Shown in pieces: positions 12,014-23,340 of a stretch of DNA of 64,000 nucleotides (position 1 is its first letter; the number at the start of each line of letters is the position of its first letter). The DNA is from Dallia pectoralis. Its lineage: Eukaryota; Chordata; Actinopteri; Esociformes; Umbridae. A model generated the notes under the pieces. That model did not search any database and was not told the DNA's origin. It saw only the letters and a list, made by a program, of their open reading frames with translations. The translations under genes were made by a program, and so were the position numbers. The stretch lies in assembly GCA_029465975.1 (NCBI GenBank), contig CM055753.1, positions 985,535-1,049,534 on the forward strand. Reading direction: 5' to 3'.

Positions 12014-13255
12014 CTTACCGACCGAACGCAGTCTATTGTGCTGGATGCATTTCGGTCTGATAGTCTGGATGTACCCAGCGGTGTACCACAAGGATCTATC
12101 CTAGGACCGCTTCTTTATACTATATACATTAATGATATCCTGCTTTTTATTACTTTACAGTTACAATACTCATCACTGCATTATATTCCATACATTTGGC
12201 TGAACCTCCTTAAAAGTGCGTAGATCCCTCCATTTCTGTATTTTGGTTTACAAAGCCTTACTCCACAGGCTTCCAGTATACTTAATATCACTATTGACAC
12301 ATATATCTGGATTGTCTGGATTCAAAACTAGATCTCAGAGCTGGATAGGGGGTTTAAAAACACCTGTTCCGTTACAGTTGTAACTTGGTACAGTTGTAAT
12401 TTGGTGTTTTGTCCTCTGGTGGTGATTTGTCACATGTCACATGACCCGTAGTTCAGGAAGTCGATGCTTAGTTCGGCTCACTATCTGTTCACAATCTGCT
12501 TCAATCTGCTAACGTTTATGCCTTTGGAAGCTTTGTCAGTAAGTTTTTGGTTTGGTCCTTTTGCATATATCTTCAAGTCAGAATTATTATTTTAACAGTT
12601 TGGGATGTTAAGCTATATTCGTTTAAGAGGATTACAAATGCTAGCTAATCGGTTTACTAGGCAATGTTAACAGCCATTGAGTTGTGTAGCTAATAGCTGT
12701 CGTGTACAGTTGATCTTAACATATCTTAACAAGGTATTGCTTATTATTAACATGGACTTGCATTGCTATGTTTGGTAATGAGACATTGTTGTCTTTGTAT
12801 TTTGCAGTTTCACGTGTTTATTCATCTTGTTAAAAATAAACGAACAAGAAGACTGTGTTGACGTTTTGATGAGGTGAAGACGTTTAGCTTGCTGTCAAAA
12901 TATGCCCAGTAACGCATACAACACCTTTTATAAATACTGAGTTGGGTAGGTCAGCCTTCTCTTTTAAATGACCTCAGCTGTGGAATAGTATTCAGTTAGA
13001 GTTTCGTTTGGGTGCCTTGGTGTCCATGGGTCAATTTAAGAACGTGATGTTAGATTTTTATAGTGAGAATTGTCTTTGTTTTCATTGACTGAGATGATAG
13101 TTGTTCTGTCATTGTATCTGTTCATTGTTTGTATTTGTCCTTAATTGTTGTTGTATTTGTGAGTTGATGTTCCCAGGGCACACTTGGAAATTAGATCTCG
13201 GTCTCAATGTGTCTCTCTGGATAAATTAAAGTTACAATAAAAACTTTAAAAACTT
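12014..13255 (+). mobile_element. CR1/L2/Rex1-type LINE 3' fragment, interrupted
   Basis: The frame around 12014-12160 gives DRTQSIVLDAFRSDSLDV then PSGVPQGSILGPLLYTIYIN, the RT motif of CR1/Rex1-like LINEs; the YADD box is deleted. At 12215-12350 the C-terminal part continues (YKALLHRLPVYL, SGFKTRSQSWIG). It resumes near 12937 with ELGRSAFSF...PQLWNSIQ...LVSMGQFK and a 3' UTR ending around 13255 with GGATAAATTAAAG. Stops and deletions show decay. Segment 12377-12936 does not belong to the LINE. Confidence 0.75.
12377..12936. mobile_element. unidentified ~560-bp insertion in the LINE
   Basis: The LINE coding sequence breaks after TTCCGTTACAG and resumes at CTGAGTTGGG. The inserted piece contains ATGCCTTTGGAAGC, a donor-like TCA|GTAAGT near 12538 and an acceptor-like TTTTGCAG near 12808, followed by AATAAACG. 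I see no terminal inverted repeats; only TAC is shared at the edges. Its family is not recognised. Confidence 0.5.
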
Positions 13256-13958
13256 TACGATACAATACAATGTCAACATGATCAATAACCCTCAGTCAAT
13301 TTCTATTTGACTAAACACAAGCTCTTAACTTTAAACTAAATAAAAAACAGTTACAACAAGAACTATTTTCAATGTGACCTCTCAATTAAAATAAGTCCTT
13401 GCATCTCCAGGTGAGAAGGGGGATATTGCCTCTGGCAATTGACAGTAGATGATGAGGTGTTGCAATAAATAGATGCAGCTACTTCCAGTCTGGGGTTTAG
13501 ATAATATACAACAGAAGAAAATGAACATACTCTTGGATGGGTGATGAAGAGAAGCAGAGTGTGGGAAAACAAATTTTATAAAATAAGTAATAATTAGTTA
13601 GCTTCTTTTTTGTTGTTTATATTTACAGTTAATGGATTTGTGTATATATTTATGCATAATAAACTTATAAACTAATGAACAAAACATTCTTACAAAAAAC
13701 ATGAACAGGATGTTGTGTATATATTGTCCCTGTAACATTAGACAAGTATCCTCATTGATTATATGTGGTGCAAAAGCGAACAGACCACAGCCCAGCACTA
13801 GCCACATCAGATTAGATGTCTGGGGTGTTTACTCTCTGTGGGGATATTGCCTTGTCATAAGGTGTGAGAGGGCTTTGACTTTCTTAATAGGTCAGCCTGT
13901 TGATTTGACATTCATTACTGAAATATGTTTAGCTATTTTTCCTAGTCTCAGCTCCAGC
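13256..13958. other. intron; no feature seen
   Basis: AT-rich sequence between the LINE end and the 48-bp array, without a recognisable gene or repeat. Confidence 0.55.
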
Positions 13959-14600
13959 CTCACTACCAGCCTCAACTCAGACCTCACTATTAGTCTCAGC
14001 GTCCTGCCTCACTACCAGCCTCAACTCAGACCTCACTATTAGTCTCAGCGTCCTGCCTCACTACCAGCCTCAACTCAGACCTCACTATTAGTCTCAGCTC
14101 CAGCCTCACTACCAGCCTCACCACAGACCTCACTATCAGTCTCAGCTCCAGCCTCACTGTCAGCCTTAACTCAGACCTCACTATTAGTCTCAGCTCCAGC
14201 CTCACTGTCAGCCTCAACACAGACCTCACTATTACTCTCAGCTCCTGCCTCACTACCAGCCTCATCACAGACCTCACTATTACTCTCAGCTCCTGCCTCA
14301 CTACCAGCCTTAACTCAGACCTCACTATCTGTCTCAGCTCCAGCCTCACTACCAGCCTCACCACAGACCTCACTATCTGTCTCAGCTCCAGCCTCACTAC
14401 CAGCCCCAACTCAGACCTCACTATTAGTCTCAGCTCCAGCCTCACTACCAGCCCCAACTCAGACCTCACTATTAGTCTCAGCTCCAGCCTCACTGTCAGC
14501 CTCAACACAGACCTCACTATTACTCTCAGCTCCAGCCTCACTGTCAGCCTCATCACAGACCTCACTATTACTCTCAGCTCCTGCCTCACTACCAGCCTCA
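13959..14600. repeat. 48-bp minisatellite, about 13 copies
   Basis: Units consist of CCTCACTATTAGTCTCAGCT, CCAGCCTCACTACCAGCCTC and AACTCAGA with many substitutions. The 48-bp length keeps frames open and produces a 222-codon minus-strand frame (14026-14694) of VRLELR-like repeats, which I regard as a by-product. Confidence 0.93.
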
Positions 14601-15178
14601 ACTTTGTTCTCACTCCCAGCCTCACATCACCCAGGAACTTGATGTATAAAAACATATAGGCCTTTAAGCAAAGCTCATGACCAGGATTGAACAAATCTGA
14701 CCTACCGTTCCATCATTACACCCACCACCTAGAGGCATCTGTCATTCCTATAAATGGCTGATCTCATATACTGATCTTGCTGTTTACAGCACGACTAAAC
14801 AGATGGTGGTGATTGATCTGAATGAAAAGGTGCACGTGCATCTGAGTTACATAGCAGGTCTCTGGTGGACTGTTTTCTCATTCAGCCTTCCATTACTCTT
14901 CCATTGCTGTGAGATCAGCGATGGCATTAAAGAGGTTTTAGAGTTCCAGAGGACCAACAGTTTAGGAGACATTTCAAGAGAATAGAAGACACTTAATATT
15001 TCCAGTATTTCAAAACAGTTCAACTCTACATGCTGCATATGTATTCATTTGAATTGGTCACATAGAAATGTCATTGTTATCCATTAAGACATACATAAAA
15101 TCAGATTGAATAATTAAGAAATATAATCATTTACAAGGTTAGAAATAATGTTATTAGTTGAAAAAATAATTGTGTACT
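14601..15178. other. intron; no feature seen
   Basis: Unique sequence between the 48-bp array and the LTR element. Short open frames show no domain. Confidence 0.5.
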
Positions 15179-15840
15179 TGTCACGAGTGGTGAGTGTATG
15201 TTCCACGCGGGGCTGTTAGTGGGGTGCACTTCCTGTCTTGTCGTGATTTGTTTTGGGAATTGAGCACAGCTGATTTCGGTTAGTGATTAGCTATGGGTCT
15301 TAAAGTAACTGGGGAATGTCGCCTCTGCTTAGTATTGTTCATTTCAATGTTGAGTGTACCTATAGGTGAGTGTTGTTTTCTAGTTCTCAGTTTTAAATAT
15401 TCTTTAGTGAGTCACTTTTGTAGCGCAATATGATTTATTACAGTGTCTAGCTTTTTCCAGTTCAGTGTGCTGTGTTTGTTTTTTTATTTGAAAAAATTAC
15501 GATATTCTCCGGCTCTCGCATTTGGCTTCCCTACACTTCACCAACTGGTTTGTGACAGAATACTAAGCCCTAAAATGGATGGCCACTGTCGCTTCATGGA
15601 TCTGTGGGGATGGCTTAAGCCAGAGAGGCCTGAGGAGGAATACGGGCATCTCTATGCATACTTTGGTTATGAGCCACCTATGCCACTATCATGGCCTATT
15701 ACATCGGGTCCGCGGTTCTCCCTAGGAGGGGGAATGAGATCACCCCGGAGGCACTAACAGGGTGTATGGAGAGAACGCAACAAAGGCCACCTACTGCTTG
15801 TTCTTTTGCCCACTTACAAAGAGATGATCAGTCTATACGT
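15179..15840 (+). mobile_element. non-autonomous LTR element, copy B (5' LTR plus truncated interior)
   Basis: An LTR runs from TGTCACGAG (15179) to TTTGTGACA (15557), 379 bp, the same length as the LTR at 44965-45343. The interior begins GAATACTAAGCC, against GAATGCGAAGCC in the other copy. It encodes MDGHCRFMDLWGWLKPERPE then EEYGHLYAYFGYEPP. Later blocks (GGGTCCGCGG, CTAACAGGGTGT, GGAGAGAACGC, GGCCACCTACTGC) align with the interior of the 45-kb element. A stop at 15755 ends the frame, and the element is cut off near a Tc1-like element. No 3' LTR remains. Confidence 0.75.
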
Positions 15841-16740
15841 TTAATGGTAGGTTTATTTCAACAGTGAGAGGCAGAATAACAATCCAGAATAGCGCATTTC
15901 AAACTCCCAGGTGTCTTTTATACAGGTAACGAGCTTGTTACCAGTATAAAAGACATCTGTCCACAGAAGGCAACAATCAGATTCTGAACTCTCCACCATG
16001 GCCAAGACCACATAGTTATCTAAGGATGTCAGTGACACGGTTGTAGACCGGCTGTAATATAGCTACAAGACCATCGCCAAGCAGCTTGGTGAAAAGGTGA
16101 CAACAGCCGGTGCGATTATTCGCAAATGGAAGAAACACAATATAACTGCCAATCTCCCTCGGTCTGGGGCTCCATGCAAGATCTCACCAATGACCATGAG
16201 AACTGTGAGTAATCTGCCCAGAACTACACGGGACGGTCTTGTCAATGATCTTATGGCAGCTGGGACCATTGTCACCAAGAAAACAATTGGTAACACACTC
16301 TGCTCAAGAAAGCACATGTACAGGCTCGTCTGAAGTTTGCCATTGAACATCTGAATGATTCAGAGGAGAACTGGGTGAAAGTGCTGTGGTCAGATGAGAC
16401 CAAAATTAAGCTATTTTGCATCAACTCAACTTTCTGTGTTTGGAGGAGGAATGCTATCTATGACCCCAAGAACACCATCACCCCCCCGTCAAACATGGAG
16501 GTGGAAACATTATGCTGTGGGGGTGTTTTCCTGCTTAGGGGACAGGACAACTTCCCTGCATCAAAGGGACGATGGATGGAGCCATGTGCCATCTAATCTT
16601 AGGTGTGAACCTCCTTCCCTCAGCCAGGGCATTGAAAATGGGTCGTGGATGGGTATTCCAAATAACAAAATGTGCAACATAGCCCATCAATGTCACAAGA
16701 GGAAACAGGAACTAATAGGGAAGTTATATAAGCAACTAAC
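15841..16740 (+). mobile_element. Tc1-like transposon, 5' two-thirds, decayed
   Basis: The frame near 16058-16340 reads YKTIAKQLGEKVTTAGAIIR then KWKKHNITANLPRSGAPCKI, the Tc1 helix-turn-helix DNA-binding region. Near 16375 VKVLWSDETKIKLF contains the first catalytic Asp, followed by NAIYDPKNT. Several frameshifts separate these parts, and the last catalytic Asp/Glu region is missing. The transposase similarity stops around 16650, before the 72-bp minisatellite. Confidence 0.85.
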
Positions 16741-17360
16741 ATGAAACAATTCCACACCAAGATATGACCAAACACAGGGAACACATATACATTACTAATG
16801 AGGAGATGGACACCAGGTGTGTGTAATGATGAGACATGACCAGACACAGGGAACACATATACAATACTAATGAGGAGATGGACACCAGGTGTGTGTAATG
16901 ATGAGACATGACCAGACACAGGGAACACATATACAATACTAATGAGGAGACGGACACCAGGTGTGTGTAATGATGAGACATGACCAGACACAGGGAACAC
17001 ATATACATTACTAATGAGGAGATGGACACCAGGTGTGTGTAATGATGAGACATGACCAGACCAGGGAACCCATATACAATACTAATGAGGAGATGGACAC
17101 CAGGTGTGTGTAATGATGAGACATGACCAGACACAGGGAACACATATACATTACTAATGAGGAGATGGACACCAGGTGTGTGTAATGATGAGACATGACC
17201 ATACCAGGGAACACATATACAATACTAATGAGGAGATGGACACCAGGTGTGTGTAATGATGAGACATGAACAAACACAGGGAACACATATACATATATGC
17301 ATTACTAATGAGGAGATGGACACCAGGTGTGTGTAATGATGAGACATGACCAGACACACT
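16741..17360. repeat. 72-bp minisatellite, about 8-9 copies
   Basis: Each unit reads ACATGACCAGACACAGGGAA, CACATATACAATACTAATGA, GGAGATGGACACCAGGTGTG, TGTAATGATGAG. Copies are nearly identical; one has an extra TATATG near 17291. The length, a multiple of three, leaves long open minus-strand frames that I do not regard as genes. Confidence 0.95.
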
Positions 17361-17775
17361 CCATAATACACAGAATACCAGTTGACTGCCTCTTTTATAA
17401 ATAGTTTTTCCATAGTTTGGAGCTGTGCTTGGGATCTGCTTGGGGTCAAGCACTCCTCCATCATCTTTTAATTTGGTCTGCGTCTCACAAATGTTAATCT
17501 TTGTTATCCAAACACCTCAAACTAAGATTTGCCTGTGTGAACACTTTAATCCAAACTGTCATTGGTTAGTGTCTGTGTTCTTTTATCATATGCAGATATT
17601 CAATTAAAGGCCAGCCATTTTAGCAGCAATAGTCATGTACAACATTAACACTGCCTACCCTGTATATTTCATCTATTTAATGTTATTTGATGTTCTTTAA
17701 TAGACAAAAAATACAGGTATCTTTCAAAAATAGGTATTTTAAAGTGACCCCAAACTTTTGAACAATGGTGCAGGT
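17361..17775 (-). mobile_element. Tc1-like element end
   Basis: The stretch with TTGGAGCTGTGCTTGGG, CACCTCAAACTAAGATTTGC and GCCAGCCATTTTAGCA, ending AAAGTGACCCCAAACTTTTG AACAATGG, matches the usual end of an abundant fish Tc1-like family, on the opposite strand to its transposase. No intact frame is present. Whether it pairs with the relic at 15841-16740 is unclear. Confidence 0.65.
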
Positions 17776-19130
17776 TAAAGATATGATTCATTAATATAGA
17801 TTCAATAAAAAAGATTTCTGTATTTTGTAGAAATGTTGTACATTTGTTTGGAAAAAGAAAAATGTACCTAATGGATTAAGACTCTAGAAAAAGGACAAGG
17901 AAAAATGCACAATTGACTGATTAGGACATAGAACTGGCCAGACTAGACTGGTGGCATGACAACAATAGATCCTAAAAATAAACTGATACAAAGAGAACTG
18001 GACTTGGAAGAATGTATCCCATATATGTGTCCAAAATGAGCTTTGGTATAATTGTAACTCAGAACTATACGGTTGATTGCTTGTCTCAGCAGCTGATTGT
18101 GAAAGCAATCTCTTCTTTTGGACCCGTGCTGTGGTGTCACAAAGACCGCCAAAATGGTAAACGACATGGATTTACATATGTTTCAGGAAAATCATCCGCT
18201 TTGTCCAAATTTAACCTTGTTTCATTCCGTTTCTTTAGATTTTTGATTCATATTTAAAATCTACCACTTAGTGCTGACATGACAATAAGAAACCACTTAA
18301 AACAGATAAATATTAGAGGAAATGAAACAATGAGAAACTATGTAGCGACATGGCTCATTTCCTTTCAAATTTAAAAGCACTAGCAGTGTTGAACGTCTAT
18401 TAGGTAAACTGGTTGCTGTTCTACTTCCACAATAAGAATCTCAGAAGATGGCGAAGACTGTGAGCCCTGGTACATTTGTCATAAGTATTCAGCTTCTCAC
18501 TGTTCGCTGAACAAGTTAGAAGATAGAACTTTCTGCTTATGAAACTCTAAATCAATATCTCAAATGTTTATTTGTGACTATTTTAACGACAAGAATGGTG
18601 TTTTATAAGTATGTTAATCATTTTTGGTTCATTGTTACAGCTCCATTGGAAAGCTGAAACGGACACATTAAATCTGTTTCTATATATTAGAATCTGCTTA
18701 AAATATTATAACAGTGAAAAAATATGGTGGGAAAAAATGTTGGCGAACTATACACATATACAACTCTACAAGATCTTCCATTCAGACATCCACAAGTATT
18801 CCCTGTGATCAGTGCTCTACCCTAGATTAGGTCCTCTTTGAGCCTACCTCCATAATTCCCCTGTGCTCAGAGCTGCTACCTCCACACCTCCACACTTGTT
18901 TCTTCTATTGCATTTTACAATGGTTCCTAGGGGATATGTGTGCCCTTTATAACACTGTCACAGCTACCCATGTAACCACAGCCCTGCTTCCTGAAGCCAC
19001 ATCCCTCTGGGAGCAGCCAGACGAGCAGGTGTGCAAAGGGAAAGGAATAGGCCAAAGAAGCCCCTGTAGTCTTACATGTAGGTGTTAAGCATGAAATAAC
19101 GATCCGGTTGTGACAGCAAACGTCCACAGT
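17776..19130. other. intron; no feature seen
   Basis: Unique AT-rich sequence. Short open frames at 17884-18257 overlap on both strands and have no domain. Confidence 0.55.
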
Positions 19131-19134
19131 GGCT

Positions 19135-19290
19135 CCACGTGGGGCTGATGCACGTTGAACTATTGGCCCCATGTAGGCTTCAAATGGTGAGCTGATGTAC
19201 ATTTAAATATTGGCCCCATGTAGGCTTCAAATGGCGAGCTGATGCACATTTAAATATTGTCCCCATGTAGACTTCAAATGGTGGGCTGAC
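19135..19290. repeat. short ~57-bp tandem repeat, three copies
   Basis: Three copies of a unit with TATTGGCCCCATGTAGGCTT and CAAATGGTGAGCTGATG lie head to tail, differing by a few substitutions. Confidence 0.8.
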
Positions 19291-19984
19291 ACCATTTTTA
19301 TAATCAGTTGTATTATAATGTAGCAATAATAATTGAAAACAAAAGAACTATGTATTCAGTTAGTAAGTGCATAATGACCAAATAAAACTGGTTTTGTGCT
19401 CTATCTAGAATGTTTTAGATATTTATTAGACTTTACTTTGTATACTTATACTTGGTATTCAATGAGGACTATAAGACAATCATCAAAGACATTATATATT
19501 GCTTGTATGTATCTATGTAATTTATTACATAATTACTTGATTGGCAAAAATAAATTACATTGAAATGTAGATTTCTTCAGTATTCCCGGTTCAGAGGTAC
19601 TCCGGTGCAGTATTTAGAAACAATATCCATACTTCAGACCTACATATAATTACTTGCCATGCAGTGTCCTTGGATTTCTACAAAATCAAATGACTTGTGT
19701 ACTTGACTGATGAGAAGCCGGCTTTGGGGCGTTGCTGTAGACTCCAGGAACATATGGTCATTGGCATATATAGTTTGTGATGTGAAAGCTTGCAGCATTT
19801 ACTAGATTCAACCTGTATGTTCTGGTCGCTTATTATAACTTCAGTGATGAGACAAAACATCTCAGAACAAGGTTTTATGTCAAGGGTTGGGTAGACTAGA
19901 TGGTAAGGGAGTGTAGGAGAAATGGGCTGGAGTAAAGGCCTGAGCTACTGTGAAAAGAGCTGTATTGGTATGAGCAGATTACTG
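19291..19984. other. intron; no feature seen
   Basis: AT-rich unique sequence; nothing recognised. Confidence 0.5.
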
Positions 19985-21690
19985 GGTCAGATCATCTGTG
20001 AAACAGCGAGGCTTGTGGGTGCTCCCGGTCAGCAGAAGTGAGTGCTTACAGACAGTTGGTCTGAGAAAAGGACAAATAACAAACCGACGACAAGGGTGTG
20101 GGGTAGTGCTGCACGATTAATCGCATCCCAATCGCAATCACGATGTCAGCTTTTTGCAATGATATGACGGCAAAATGTTGCGATTATACAGTGTTTCCTC
20201 TATGTTGATTTGGTAGTGGCGGCTCGCCACGGCTACATTTCTGCCGCCACGATATCAGAATAGGGCCGTACAGTACAAAAGCAAAAAGCCGTCTATCAGC
20301 ATGTCGGAGACACACTCTTCACACAGCTGACAAGGGAGAGAAAGGAAAAAAGAGAGACCGCAGCTTTCTGGAGAAGAACTTGAGTGGCAATCGGGAGAAT
20401 CGGGAGGCTGTTGGGCCGTTGACGAGGGAAGGGAACGCAATTGTATCATCGGTTTACTTGCCTCCATGTGGAGTTGGTCACAATGAGCAATTAGTGCAAC
20501 TCTTGGTATTTATGTAGACCTTTTGGATATATCTGCTGTGGTTAAAACAATACAAAAACCTAGTGCGCTGCAGCGTTTTGACACTGTAAATTGATACGAT
20601 ATGAAAACCCATTTTATCAAAACCCGGGCTAAGAGCGCAGGACGGAGCAGTGGGTGGAGCAGTGCACAGTGGTGTAGTGGTGCGTATATGCAAGTATACT
20701 GCGTATGCCCACCTCTGAGGAGAGGGATTTACAGTATAAATTAAACCATTCCCGCAAGGTTAGTTTTTATAGTGCGAGAAATTCCCGCACAAATATATTT
20801 GTTTCATTTCAGACCGAGGTAAAGTTGGTTGGAAATTCAATATTGGATATTCAACGGATAGTCGGAAGCCGAAATCAGGTCCGGATTTCCCGCAAGCAGA
20901 CACACTACACCCGGGTGATCCGCGGACACAAACCTCCGTCTATAAAGTACAAGTCTCTACGTTATTAATTCAATAGCTGTTTAACCATTTGGCCTTGAAA
21001 CTTCAAATCACTATCAGATTGTTTCACCATTAACGTAATCGCGTGTTCCTGCAATAGTTTCCAGGGAACATAATTGTTGAGATATAGTTTTTTTTGCATG
21101 CGTTGCTAGATGGGCTGGCATGTGAGAGAAGTTCCTCCACACTAAAACGTGTTAACAATTTATTATAATCGCAATTGCATATCGCAATATTGACCTCAAT
21201 AATCGCAATATGACATTTTCCCCAAATCGTGCAGCTCTAGTGTGGGGTGTGCAAGGCGGGGAGGGCAATGAAGGCCATCTCGTCTGGTCCAAACCAACAA
21301 AAGATCTACTGTGGCACAAGTAACAGAAGATTTGAATGATGGTTACAGGAAACATATTCTGCTGATAAAGCTTGGCATTCATGTGGATGCCAATTTGACA
21401 CATGGCACCAACAAAACATGGTTTGAGGAACACAATGAAGAGTTGCCCTGGCTTCCAAATTCCCCAGATTTCAATCGATTGAACGTCTGTGGGATGTGCT
21501 GGACCGATGAATATGATCCATGGTGGCTCCACCTCACAACTTACAGGAACTGAAGGACCTACGACTAATGTCTCAGTGCCAGATACCACAGGACACCTTC
21601 AGAGATCATGTAGAGTCTGTTTTGGCGGCACACAGAGCAACAGCATATTAGGCATTGTGGTCATGTTGTAACTCATCAGTGTATACTTGC
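19985..21690 (+). mobile_element. Tc1-like transposon relic, split by hAT C
   Basis: The left piece (about 19985-20095) has AGATCATCTGTGAAACAGCG and CTTACAGACAGTTGGTCTGA wording of the Tc1 N-terminal coding region. The right piece (21240-21690) contains STVAQVTEDLNDGYRKH and NSPDFNRLNVCGMCWTD, a decayed version of the NSPDLNPIEHLW catalytic box. The end reads WCQIPQ-like CAGTGCCAGATACCACAGGA and ends at ATCAGTGTA. Frameshifts and stops make it non-functional. Confidence 0.75.
20104..21239. mobile_element. hAT transposon C (1136 bp), nested in Tc1-like relic
   Basis: Ends are TAGTGCTGCACGATTAATCG on the left and, reverse-complemented, TAGAGCTGCACGATTTGGGG on the right, with a perfect 8-bp target duplication GTGTGGGG at 20096-20103 and 21240-21247. 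Subterminal ATCGCAAT motifs recur at both ends. Internal frames at 20478-20968 have no domain I recognise, so it is treated as non-autonomous. Confidence 0.88.
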
Positions 21691-22084
21691 ACCCATCGGT
21701 AAGTGAAAGAGACCTTCTCATCCATACATTCTGGAGTGCTACACAATTAATTAACTTCTTTACTTGATATGTGAGAAACAACCTATTTACTTAGATGATG
21801 AAAAGCAGCATTCAAAAATGTTGTCATCCCTCAAAAGCTCATACACGTCGTTAAAGGTACAATTATTTGTTTCTATGGATCCATTGCCAAATGAATACAT
21901 TGGAATTTCCAGTCTAGGTCAGAATAATGACAAAGTATGCTTTGGATAAGCTCCTGCTGTGGGACTTGAAATGTTTTAAGGCGTGATATTAGCCGTGAAT
22001 TAAAGACGACCAAGTTGTTCAACATTTTACAAAACCTTTTTTTGTATATGGCAAATGCTCTTTTAGATTTCAGCATGGCCGATT
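21691..22084. other. intron; no feature seen
   Basis: Unique sequence between the Tc1 relic and a SINE. Confidence 0.5.
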
Positions 22085-22228
22085 TCTTATATAGCTTTTA
22101 TCCATTCACCCATTCATACACTGACGACTGCGTCTACCATGCAAGGCGGGGGTCACAGGAGGAACTGGGGATCGAACCACCAACCTAACGATTGACGGAC
22201 AACCGACTCAACCCAGTGAGCCACCCAT
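22085..22228 (-). mobile_element. tRNA-derived SINE
   Basis: Read on the minus strand it has an A box TGGCTCACTGG (22213-22223) and a B box GGTTCGATCCC (22168-22178), 34 nt apart as in tRNA genes. A tail with GCATGGTAGACGCAGTCGTC and ATGAATGGGTGAATGG follows, typical of a widespread fish SINE. It has no tRNA cloverleaf 3' half, so it is not a functional tRNA gene. Confidence 0.75.
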
Positions 22229-23340
22229 CTTAAAATAGATTTCAAAATGCTAATTTACATGTGAAACAGGCCTTTTCTAAATGGAATGGCTGTTCAGTGT
22301 TGCCGGGTAGAACAAAAGAACCAAGCAACCAGGCGTGTCAGGAGAAGCTCTAAACCAGCAACTTGGTGGTGGAAACATAGTCCTAAAAAGCAACACACAC
22401 TCCAAAAACAGATTCTTGAAAAAAACAATATAAAATGAATGTGTTTATCGTTATAATGGAACACTTACAGTGAATTCCAGGTCTTTCTTTCCGTCTGTTT
22501 TACAGTTGACTGGTTTTGTTTTTTATTTACAAATGCAATATTTTAGGTGTGGTATTCTCAGATTGAGCAGCACCAAATCCAGTTCTGCTTTTTTCTGTCA
22601 GCGTCATTTCATTATTTCAGCTTCAGGAAACCTTTCGTGCATGACATATCTCAATTAAATATCATTTGCAGATATGTCAGGAAAAGAAGTCATTAGAGTA
22701 CAGGTCCCTAACAAACTCCAACCTCTGTGGAGGGATTAATGAAATCCCAGTTTAAAAATAGCTTTCATTTTCTCTGAAAAAATGCAGGCATCACAGGAGA
22801 GATTCTTTGCTGGTAATGACTATATTTACTGGAGGTAAAAGCGCAGTAAATTAAGAATTATATTAGGACTCAAATAAGAGAATAATATAATAAATGTATT
22901 TTGCATTAAATTGCCAAGCAAAGGCAATTTTGGGAATTAAAGACATTTTTTTACATTTCAGCTAGTTTTGCAGGATAAAAAAATGTCTGATAAAAGCAAC
23001 TCGTCCAGGATGTTAAAGGGTTGATCTACAAGGACACAGTTAAAGGGTTGATCTACAAGGAAATATATATATATAGATAGATAGAAAAAAATATTCTGAT
23101 TTATTAAACCGTGCGCACGCTTGTCCTACGCCGTTTTCGGTTAATAAATCATAATGTACTCTTAATGAGGCGCAGCTTTTGCGGCTTCATGTCACGCCCA
23201 TATTTGCCCATAAATAGACAGAGAAACGCCTTAAATTAATATTCATAGATTGAGACGTCATGGCAAACTCTGAGGAAAACCAGAAAAGTAACGTTACTCA
23301 ATGAGAAGTTTTCTGTTGGAGAAGGTGGAAAAGAGGAGAA
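22229..23340. other. intron; small duplication at 23010-23055, possible transposon edge
   Basis: Mostly unique. TTAAAGGGTTGATCTACAAG GA is directly duplicated near 23014 and 23039. From 23100 the sequence becomes GC-richer (CCGTGCGCACGCTTGTCC) and holds ATGGCAAACTCTGAGGAAAA, a possible start of a transposon gene, which runs into the minisatellite. Confidence 0.4.
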
